Positions 1 to 5,198 of a DNA stretch of 10,516 nucleotides are shown one piece after another. Below the pieces are notes generated by a model. That model saw only the letters and a list, made by a program, of their open reading frames with translations. It was not told the DNA's origin and ran no database searches. Each line of letters begins with the position of its first letter. Within the stretch, counting starts at the first letter, position 1. Source of the DNA: Bacillota bacterium (lineage in GTDB: Bacteria > Bacillota > Clostridia > Christensenellales > QAND01); NCBI GenBank assembly GCA_019415425.1, contig DXZF01000411.1, positions 1-10,516 on the forward strand. Reading direction: 5' to 3'. Made by a program: the position numbers and the translations under genes.

Positions 1-198
1 ATCCAGCAGCACAGGGGCAAAATTGTCGGGGGCCTGATCGGGTTCCTGTTTGCCGTGCTGTTTCTCGTCTTTGGATTCTTTCAGACCTTGTTCGTGCTGG
101 CATGTGTGGCCATTGGCGTTTACTTTGGCGCCAAACGCGAAAACCGCGACCGCGTGTTCCACTACTTTGCACAGCTCTTCCCGGACAATCGGAAATAG
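1..198 (+). CDS. DUF2273 small membrane protein, C-terminal part (5' end outside window)
   Basis: The open frame enters from the left edge and ends at TAG 196-198, leaving 65 residues. They comprise a short basic start (IQQHRGK), two closely spaced hydrophobic segments (about residues 8-25 and 27-44) joined without a long loop, then a charged tail (AKRENRDR) ending FPDNRK. The size, glycine-rich first helix (GGLIGFLFA) and basic tail match the DUF2273 small integral membrane proteins. These usually follow asp23/amaP-type envelope stress genes and precede nusB in Firmicutes, as here. The biochemical role of the family is unknown; membrane anchoring of Asp23-like proteins is an inference from its usual neighbours. 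Only a few N-terminal residues should be missing, since family members are about 65-80 aa. The family call rests on context as much as sequence. Confidence 0.75.
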   Translation: MQQHRGKIVGGLIGFLFAVLFLVFGFFQTLFVLACVAIGVYFGAKRENRDRVFHYFAQLFPDNRK

Positions 199-210
199 GG
201 GTAAACGCAT

Positions 211-636
211 ATGTCACGAAGAAACGCAAGAGATATCGCCATGCGGCTGACCTATGCCTGGGAACTGGGCGGTGATGCCGCTTTGGAGCCGACGCTGAGC
301 GTCTCGATGGAAGAGAAGTCCTCGGTCGATGAAGCGGATGCGCAGTACATCGAGCAGGTATTGCAGGGAATTGTGGACCGGCAAGCAGAAATCGATCAGA
401 AGATTGAATCCCAGGCCAATGGCTGGCGGATTGAACGCATTGGGAAGGTGGATCTCGCCATCTTGCGCCTGGCAATCTTTGAAATGATGTGCCGCGATGA
501 CGTGCCGGATTCCGTCGCCATCAACGAAGCGGTGGAATTGGCCAAGCGCTATGGCGCTGAAAAATCCAGCAAGTTTGTCAACGGTGTTCTGGGAGGGCTG
601 GCGCGCAGCGGCGCTTGCCGGCAAGTGATAACGTGA
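211..636 (+). CDS. nusB: Transcription antitermination factor NusB
   Basis: The 141-residue protein matches the usual NusB length. In the antitermination complex NusB binds boxA RNA together with NusE (S10), supporting rRNA operon transcription in the cytoplasm. Visible signatures are the N-terminal arginine-rich helix (SRRNARDIAMRLTYAWEL), the central IERIGKVDLAILRLAIFEM segment (about residues 74-92), and the C-terminal block VAINEAVELAKRYGAEKSS followed by FVNGVLGGLAR, which is the family hallmark. The ATG at 211 is preceded by AGGGG (197-201) at 9 nt. It lies 12 nt after the DUF2273 stop, and its own stop overlaps the next start by 4 nt (GTGA). No odd residues are evident. The annotation is secure. 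Confidence 0.97.
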   Translation: MSRRNARDIAMRLTYAWELGGDAALEPTLSVSMEEKSSVDEADAQYIEQVLQGIVDRQAEIDQKIESQANGWRIERIGKVDLAILRLAIFEMMCRDDVPDSVAINEAVELAKRYGAEKSSKFVNGVLGGLARSGACRQVIT

Positions 637-1589
637 AGGCGTTTTTGGGCATCGATACAAGCTGTTATGTCACATCCGTCGCCCTGGTGAACGCGCAGGG
701 CGATGTTTTGCTTCATGGACGGACCAAACTGCCCGTTCGACAGGACGAATTGGGGCTACGGCAGAGCGATGCGGTTTTTGCACATGTCCGGCAACTGCCG
801 GCGTTGCTTCGGCAGGCGTTCGCATGCGTGCATGCGCAGCGGCTCTCGCTCTGTGCCATAGGCGTGAGCGACGCACCACGGCAGGCGGAGGGCTCGTATA
901 TGCCGGTATTTACGGCAGGCGTATCGCAGGCCCAGAGCCTGTGCGCAGCTTTGGCGTTGCCGTTGCACACCTTTTCGCATCAACAGGGGCATTTGCGCGC
1001 CGCCGAAATCGGGCAAGCGATGCCGCCTGCCTATCTGGCCGTGCATCTTTCGGGCGGTACGACAGAGGTGTTGCGCGTACAGCAGCGCGGATGGCAAGTG
1101 GAAATTCTGGGCGGCACACAGGACATCAGCGCCGGGCAGTGCATTGACCGCATGGGCGTGTTGCTGGGCCTGTCTTTTCCTGCGGGCCCGGAACTGGAAG
1201 CGCTGGCCAATCGTGCACAGGATGCGGCTGCGCCCATTGGCATTGCGGTGCAAAACAGCAGCTTTCATTTTTCCGGGGTAGAAGCGGAGATCAAACGGCG
1301 GCTTGCGCGCGGGGACGAGGCAGCGCCATTGGCGCGTGCGTTATTCTTGGCCATTGCGCGCGCACTGGCCAAGGCGATCTGTCAGGCATATGAGGCGACG
1401 GGGCTTACGCATGTGCTGGTAGGCGGCGGCGTGGCTGCCAACCAGATCGTGGCGCAAGAACTAAGGCACCAGCTACAAAAGCGCTGCCGTGCCGTGCGTC
1501 TGCACATGGCAGATCCGCGCTATGCCGGGGACAACGCAGTGGGCACGGCGCTGTTGGCCAAAGAGGCGGAGGAATGCAATGCTCAGTGA
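633..1589 (+). CDS. TsaD/Kae1-like M22-family protein (divergent paralogue)
   Basis: The 318-residue protein has an ASKHA (actin-like ATPase) fold signature of the Kae1/TsaD/Qri7 family. Canonical TsaD makes the tRNA N6-threonylcarbamoyladenosine (t6A) modification with TsaB and TsaE. Family motifs in order: LGIDTSCYVTSVAL (5-18); the metal-binding pair in SHQQGHLRAA (His116, His120); LSGGTTEV (139-146); AGQCIDRMGVLLGLSFPAGPELE (167-189), like the TsaD AGEAFDK...GGP block; FSGVEAEIK (213-221); GGGVAAN (264-270); and GDNAVG with the third metal ligand Asp300. All three presumed metal ligands are therefore kept, but the protein is shorter and more divergent than normal TsaD (about 335-340 aa). 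The GTG at 633 gives a 4-nt overlap with nusB; a TTG at 615 would add six residues. Clostridia often carry such a second copy ('putative glycoprotease') near xseA, so a canonical tsaD is probably elsewhere. The exact function is unknown. Confidence 0.8.
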   Translation: MKAFLGIDTSCYVTSVALVNAQGDVLLHGRTKLPVRQDELGLRQSDAVFAHVRQLPALLRQAFACVHAQRLSLCAIGVSDAPRQAEGSYMPVFTAGVSQAQSLCAALALPLHTFSHQQGHLRAAEIGQAMPPAYLAVHLSGGTTEVLRVQQRGWQVEILGGTQDISAGQCIDRMGVLLGLSFPAGPELEALANRAQDAAAPIGIAVQNSSFHFSGVEAEIKRRLARGDEAAPLARALFLAIARALAKAICQAYEATGLTHVLVGGGVAANQIVAQELRHQLQKRCRAVRLHMADPRYAGDNAVGTALLAKEAEECNAQ

Positions 1590-2811
1590 ACTGATTTCTT
1601 CCATCACCTGGTCGGTCAGTCAATTGAATGCGTATGTGGGCCAATTGCTCAATCGCGATGAATCCTTGCAGGGCCTTTTGGTATCGGGCGAAGTATCCAA
1701 TTTCAAACGATATCCATCGGGGCACTGGTATTTTTCGCTCAAGGATGAGCAGTGCGCGGTACGCTGTGTGATGTTCCGCCAGAACAACCGCCTGGTAAAT
1801 TTTGACGTGCGCGACGGCATGCACATGACCGTGGGCGGATATGCCAGCCTGTATCAACGGGATGGGTCGTTTCAACTGTATGTGCAGACCATGCGGCAGG
1901 AGGGCGCCGGTGCGCTCTATGAGCGATTTGAACAGCTCAAACAGAAGCTGCAGCAGGAAGGCCTGTTTGACCGTGCGCACAAGCGCCCCATCCCGGCGTT
2001 TCCGCGGCGCATTGGCGTCATTACAAGCCCGGCCGGCGCCGTGATCCGCGACATTGTACAGGTGGGTACGCGCCGCAATCCGGATCTGGATCTGCTGCTG
2101 GTGCCGGTCAGCGTGCAGGGGGATGCCGCCGTACCGGAGATGGTGCAGGCGTTGCAAACGCTGAATGCGCGAGACGACATCGATGTGATCATCCTTGGCC
2201 GTGGCGGCGGCAGTGTGGAGGACCTGTGGGCCTTCAATGAAGAGGCGCTGGCGCGTGCGGTATACGAGAGCCGCATCCCCGTGATCAGCGCCGTGGGGCA
2301 TGAGACCGACACCACGATCTGCGACTATGTGGCCGACCTGCGCGCCCCCACGCCCAGTGCAGCGGCAGAGCTGGCCGTGCCGTTGCGCGATGAGTGGCTG
2401 CAGCACCTGGACGACGTGCAGACGCGCATGGGCAAGGTTTGCGCACAACGCGTGCAGCGCGCACAACAGATGTTGGAGGCGCTTTCGCGCAGCGCCGGGG
2501 CGAAAACAGTGCAGATTCGCTGTGAACAGCTCTCCCTACGCGTCACGCATGCCGAGCACACCCTGGGGGCAAGCGCGCAAAAGGCGCTTACGCAGGCAGA
2601 TAATCGCCTTCATTTGGGCGTTGCGCGCATGGAGGCCTATGCGCCGGAACGCACGCTCAAGCGCGGATATGTGATGCTTTTGGATGCAAAGCAAAAACCG
2701 ATTTCTTCCCGCCAAAAGGCGAAAGAGGGGCAAAAGGCGCGCGTGATCTTCTACGATGGCGAAATGGACGCCGTCTTACATCAGCCCGTAGAGCAGGAGG
2801 AACGCCAATGA
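1579..2811 (+). CDS. xseA: Exodeoxyribonuclease VII large subunit
   Basis: The 410-residue catalytic subunit of exonuclease VII degrades single-stranded DNA to oligonucleotides in both directions, in complex with several XseB copies. The N-terminal OB-fold (about residues 10-105) includes WSVSQLNAYV and LQGLLVSGEVSNF with SGHWYFSLKD. The nuclease domain follows from PRRIGVITSPAGAVIRDI (142-159), with the conserved GRGGGSVEDLWAFNEE (207-222), SAVGHETDTTICDYVADLR (237-255) and APTPSAAAELAVP (256-268). A long helical region then leads to a C-terminal LKRGYVML motif. The ATG at 1579 has GGAGG (1568-1572) at 6 nt and overlaps the upstream gene by 11 nt. An upstream extension of the frame to 1489 is overruled by this site and by family alignment. 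The ATGA overlap with xseB suggests coupled translation of the two subunits. Confidence 0.98.
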   Translation: MLSELISSITWSVSQLNAYVGQLLNRDESLQGLLVSGEVSNFKRYPSGHWYFSLKDEQCAVRCVMFRQNNRLVNFDVRDGMHMTVGGYASLYQRDGSFQLYVQTMRQEGAGALYERFEQLKQKLQQEGLFDRAHKRPIPAFPRRIGVITSPAGAVIRDIVQVGTRRNPDLDLLLVPVSVQGDAAVPEMVQALQTLNARDDIDVIILGRGGGSVEDLWAFNEEALARAVYESRIPVISAVGHETDTTICDYVADLRAPTPSAAAELAVPLRDEWLQHLDDVQTRMGKVCAQRVQRAQQMLEALSRSAGAKTVQIRCEQLSLRVTHAEHTLGASAQKALTQADNRLHLGVARMEAYAPERTLKRGYVMLLDAKQKPISSRQKAKEGQKARVIFYDGEMDAVLHQPVEQEERQ

Positions 2812-3026
2812 AAAAGGAAATCGATGAGCTCAGCCTGGAACAGGCGCTCAAAGAATTGGAACAGATTGCACAAAAGATGGAGGATGGCGGCATTTCCCTG
2901 GAAAAAACCGTGTCGCTGTACGAGCGCGGCATGGCGCTGAGTGCGCACTGCAAAGCACAGCTTGAGGGATTTGAGCGGCGCATCCACGTATTGCAGGAAG
3001 GGGAGGAAACGCCCTTTGAACTATGA
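2808..3026 (+). CDS. xseB: Exodeoxyribonuclease VII small subunit
   Basis: The 72-residue protein is typical of XseB (about 60-85 aa), which forms helical hairpins that bind the extended helices of XseA. Recognisable segments are LSLEQALKELEQIAQKMEDG (8-27), the short GGISLEKTVSLYERGMAL, and HCKAQLEGFERRIHVL. Its start overlaps the xseA stop as ATGA, and AGGAGG (2795-2800) lies 7 nt upstream, so both initiation signal and coupling are strong. The 3' end overlaps ispA by 11 nt. Nothing unusual is visible. Confidence 0.97.
   Translation: MKKEIDELSLEQALKELEQIAQKMEDGGISLEKTVSLYERGMALSAHCKAQLEGFERRIHVLQEGEETPFEL
2999..3018 (+). promoter_or_regulatory. Ribosome binding site and TTG start of ispA
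   Basis: GGGGAGG (3000-3006) lies 9 nt upstream of a TTG (3016-3018) that opens the ispA frame with MNYDFSYRTY. Earlier in-frame starts would lie deep inside xseB. An ATG at 3023 is in a different frame. TTG at 3016 is therefore the best supported start. Confidence 0.7.
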
Positions 3027-3894
3027 TTTTTCTTACCGGACGTATGTGGGATACGTCGAACCCGCACTCAAACAGGTGTTGGCGGGCATTCATCCGCCCT
3101 TAAAAGAGGCGATGGCATACAGCCTGCTGGCTGAGGGCAAGCGCCTGCGGCCGGTCCTGGTGCTCGCCTGCTGCGACGCCGTGGGCGGGGAGATCAACAG
3201 CGCGCTGCCATTTGCCTGTGCCATTGAAATGATCCATGCATACAGCCTGATTCACGACGATCTGCCGTGCATGGACGACGACGACCTGCGGCGTGGCCGC
3301 CCGACCAATCACAAGGTGTTTGGCGAAGGGATGGCGGTGCTGGCAGGGGATGGGCTGTTGAGCCTTGCATTTGAGTTGATGGCGCAGCAGGCGGCGAACG
3401 CGGCCGCGCCCGCTGGTGCAAGTGCTGCCCTGCTTGCCGTGGCACGCGGCGCTGGCGTGCACGGTATGGTGGGCGGCCAGTCGCGCGATTTGACCAATAC
3501 CGGGCAAGCGATCGATCTCAATGAGTTGCGTCGCACCCATGCGCAAAAGACAGGGGCACTCATTACCGCCGCCTGTCTGGCTGGGGCTTACCTCGGTGGC
3601 GCAGATGAGACGAAGCGCAAAGCCATCGAGGCGTATGGACAGCAGCTGGGCATGGCCTTCCAGATCGCCGACGACATCCTGGACGCCACAGCCGACGCGC
3701 AGTCGCTGGGCAAGACGCCAGGGAAGGATGCGCGCGATCACAAGACGACCTATGTCTCGCTCTGTGGTTTGGAGCAGGCGCGGGCATTGGCCAGGAGCGC
3801 AGCGCAGACGGCCATGAACGCGTTGGAGCCGCTGGGAGAGGCGGCCTGGTTTCTATGTAAAACGGCGCAACGCGCAGCCTCACGCAGCAAATAG
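3016..3894 (+). CDS. ispA: Farnesyl diphosphate synthase (polyprenyl synthetase family)
   Basis: The 292-residue protein matches bacterial IspA length. The enzyme condenses dimethylallyl or geranyl diphosphate with isopentenyl diphosphate to make farnesyl diphosphate for undecaprenyl carriers and quinones. Motifs are EGKRLRP (40-46), binding IPP; the first aspartate-rich motif HDDLPCMDDDDLRRGRPTNH (80-99), with the two-residue insertion (DDxxxxD) and Tyr five residues before it, typical of eubacterial type II FPP synthases; MVGGQSRDL (151-159); KTGALI (178-183); and the second aspartate-rich motif DDILDATAD (219-227) followed by GKTPGKD. The start is TTG 3016, overlapping xseB by 11 nt. It is the last gene of the coupled nusB-ispA run; the OLE promoter and RNA begin about 100 nt later. 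The isoprenoid link continues with dxs on the far side of the RNA. Confidence 0.96.
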   Translation: MNYDFSYRTYVGYVEPALKQVLAGIHPPLKEAMAYSLLAEGKRLRPVLVLACCDAVGGEINSALPFACAIEMIHAYSLIHDDLPCMDDDDLRRGRPTNHKVFGEGMAVLAGDGLLSLAFELMAQQAANAAAPAGASAALLAVARGAGVHGMVGGQSRDLTNTGQAIDLNELRRTHAQKTGALITAACLAGAYLGGADETKRKAIEAYGQQLGMAFQIADDILDATADAQSLGKTPGKDARDHKTTYVSLCGLEQARALARSAAQTAMNALEPLGEAAWFLCKTAQRAASRSK

Positions 3895-3987
3895 GGGATT
3901 GGCGGTGAAATTGCCTGTGCACAATGCGCGTTTGGCGAAATGACTGTTTACGACACCAAAGGGGCGTTTTCTCTTTTTACAAAATCG

Positions 3988-3996
3988 TGCTATAAT
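3988..3996 (+). promoter_or_regulatory. Extended -10 promoter for the OLE RNA
   Basis: TGCTATAAT (3988-3996) is a perfect extended -10 element (TGnTATAAT). The hexamer 17 nt upstream (TTTCTC, 3968-3973) is a poor -35 match, which extended -10 promoters tolerate. The predicted start at about 4003-4004 falls exactly at the 5' strand of the RNA's closing helix. No convincing intrinsic terminator is seen between the ispA stop and this element, so read-through from ispA is also possible. Confidence 0.7.
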
Positions 3997-4003
3997 ACAA
4001 TTC

Positions 4004-4582
4004 CGGTGGTGCAGTATTCTAGTCGGTTAACGGCGGCCTGAAGGCGGGGCTAAAAATCCGTCAAGGGCATATCGATGAAGTCTCTGGTGTTGGCTTCTTT
4101 CGCCCAGATTGGGGTTGATGCTGGAGGTTAAGGTTGTCGGGCGGCCTGCAACGGCATGCAGGAATCGACCCGGCTTCCGTGGAGGCCCGATCGGGTGGGC
4201 ATGTAAAAGTGCTTACTCCTCGGGGGATGAACCTGTCATGCGGCACGCCTGCTGTGTACAGTGTAGCCTGCCTTGCGTGGCGGCGGTGGAAAATGGAGCC
4301 ACGTGCAAACGGCCCGGCCAGGCGGTTTTGCACGATTGCCATTAGAAACCGTACGCTGCAAAAGAGGATAGGGTCGTCGTACTCCGCCGAGGAAAGCTCC
4401 TAGACTGTTGGAAAGGTATATCGGGGATTACAGTGTGCTCTTTAAGGCGATCTGGTTGCGTAAGTCGGAAACGGTACGCCGTCCTGTTTAAAGGGAAACC
4501 GCCCCTTCGGCGACGGGGGGTACGGGATGGGGAAATCCTACCAGACCACATGGCGCAAGGTCTACCCGATATGCCACCACCG
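4004..4582 (+). ncRNA. ole: OLE RNA (Ornate Large Extremophilic RNA)
   Basis: This roughly 580-nt non-coding RNA lies between ispA and oapA/dxs, the diagnostic position of OLE RNA, whose known length is about 600 nt. The ends pair perfectly: CGGTGGTG (4004-4011) with CACCACCG (4575-4582). A second long helix closes the 3' domain: 4415-4425 with 4565-4575, 11 pairs with one G-U, stacking directly on the terminal helix. Inside it, TCTGGT (4451-4456) pairs with ACCAGA (4540-4545), and a CGCC/GGCG hairpin sits at 4500-4512. In the 5' and central part I see hairpins at 4036-4045 (GCC/GGC, UGAA loop), 4145-4162 (CCTGCA/TGCAGG), 4275-4304 (7 pairs) and a competing or adjacent 4303-4333 (GTGCAAA/TTTGCAC). 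Long G/C runs and many purine-rich single strands fit a complex fold. In B. halodurans, OLE binds the membrane protein OapA, plus OapB and OapC encoded elsewhere, and affects tolerance to cold, short alcohols and Mg2+. Its biochemical function is unresolved. The identification is by context, size and folding; no covariance search was run. Confidence 0.9.
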
Positions 4583-4593
4583 TAACTTTTGAA

Positions 4594-4609
4594 TAAGGGT
4601 TTTTACATG
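4594..4609 (+). promoter_or_regulatory. Ribosome binding site and ATG start of oapA
   Basis: TAAGGG (4594-4599) precedes the ATG at 4607-4609 by 7 nt. An in-frame TTG at 4589 would add MNKGFY, but it has no Shine-Dalgarno sequence and lies only 6 nt after the closing helix of the RNA. The ATG is preferred. Confidence 0.65.
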
Positions 4610-5179
4610 AAACAAAATCCATCGAAATCCAAAAAGAAAAAAACCGGCGGCGCTTACAAATGGGCGCTGCAGGTTTTTATTATGACGATGTTGCTCTCGG
4701 GCTCTATGAGCCTCGCATCGGACACCATTATGAGTGGGGCAAGCCTTTGGGTGGCGCTGGCGGTGTTGGCGGTGCTGATTGGGTTGGGCGTGCTGTTTGA
4801 TATGCTGGGCGTGGCCATTACCAGTTCCAACGAAGCGCCTTTTGTGGCGATGGCATCCAAAAAAGTGCGCGGGGCCAAGCAGAGCCTGCGCATCCTGAAA
4901 AATGCCGAGAAGTACAGCAATATCTGTAACGATGTCATCGGCGATATCTGCGGCGTGGTCAGCGGTGCGGCCGGTGCGGCCATCGCAGCACTGCTGACTG
5001 TGCAGTTCGGCGGCCTATCGGCCACCATCTGGGCGGTGATCAGCTCTGCGATGGTCTCGGCCCTGACGGTCTCCCTCAAGGCGTTGGGCAAGGGCGTGGC
5101 TATGAAAAACAGCCGGCAGCTGGTACAGGCGTTTGGCGTTGTGCTCTCGATATTTTCATTTGAAAAGCATCAGAAGTAA
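4607..5179 (+). CDS. oapA: OLE-associated membrane protein OapA
   Basis: This is a 190-residue basic membrane protein. The N-terminus is strongly positive (MKQNPSKSKKKKTGGAYKW) and could contact RNA or lipid headgroups. Hydrophobic segments lie at about 19-37, 44-68, 112-131 and 136-157. Between the second and third is a charged, conserved-looking stretch, ITSSNEAPFVAMASKKVRG (71-89) followed by QSLRILKNAEKYSNICNDVIGDI. The size (about 21 kDa), topology and position directly downstream of OLE RNA and upstream of dxs match OapA of Bacillus halodurans. That protein binds OLE RNA and brings it to the membrane, and the complex is implicated in Mg2+ homeostasis. The 'S-N-E-A-P...R...A...L..N' pattern resembles the DUF21 membrane domain of CNNM/CorC-type Mg2+ transporters, but that is my reading and not an alignment. 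It lies 24 nt after the RNA's closing helix and 16 nt before dxs. Confidence 0.88.
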   Translation: MKQNPSKSKKKKTGGAYKWALQVFIMTMLLSGSMSLASDTIMSGASLWVALAVLAVLIGLGVLFDMLGVAITSSNEAPFVAMASKKVRGAKQSLRILKNAEKYSNICNDVIGDICGVVSGAAGAAIAALLTVQFGGLSATIWAVISSAMVSALTVSLKALGKGVAMKNSRQLVQAFGVVLSIFSFEKHQK

Positions 5180-5182
5180 ATG

Positions 5183-5198
5183 AAGGGATCGAACATTG
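5183..5198 (+). promoter_or_regulatory. Ribosome binding site and TTG start of dxs
   Basis: AAGGGA (5183-5188) lies 7 nt upstream of TTG (5196-5198), which opens the dxs frame as MRILDQIHGPGDVKKL. This aligns with the usual Dxs N-terminus (L..I..P.DLK.L). No in-frame ATG offers a comparable site. Confidence 0.7.

Noticed and set aside
1405..2466. Minus-strand open frame of 353 codons opposite xseA
   Set aside because: It is a shadow of the strongly conserved XseA frame; the His-rich, Arg-rich composition is typical of antisense readings.
2941..3015. Longer N-terminal extension of ispA starting inside xseB
   Set aside because: The extension overlaps the well-conserved xseB frame and does not resemble IspA N-termini. 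TTG 3016 has a strong Shine-Dalgarno sequence and gives the usual protein length.
3895..3987. Possible intrinsic terminator between ispA and the OLE promoter
   Set aside because: The only pairing found is TTTGG (3931-3935) with CCAAA (3956-3960), a weak five-pair stem with a long loop. The later T-rich stretch (3967-3978) is not preceded by a GC-rich hairpin.
4386..4402. GAGGAAAGCTCC resembles the conserved GAGGAAAGTCC segment of bacterial RNase P RNA
   Set aside because: The rest of the RNase P core, including the matching 3' conserved region, is not seen. The 580-nt length and ispA/oapA context fit OLE RNA instead.
4109..4403. Open reading frames of 78 and 89 codons inside the 4004-4582 segment, and minus-strand frames at 4061-4342 and 4342-4551
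   Set aside because: They overlap each other in several frames, have no convincing ribosome binding sites, show Cys/Arg/Pro-rich compositions typical of spurious translation, and sit inside a structured RNA.
4004..4582. Self-splicing intron or metabolite riboswitch as explanation for the structured segment
   Set aside because: There is no interrupted host gene, no intron-encoded protein and no group II domain V-like 3' hairpin. The segment is much longer than known riboswitches, and no expression platform before oapA is evident.
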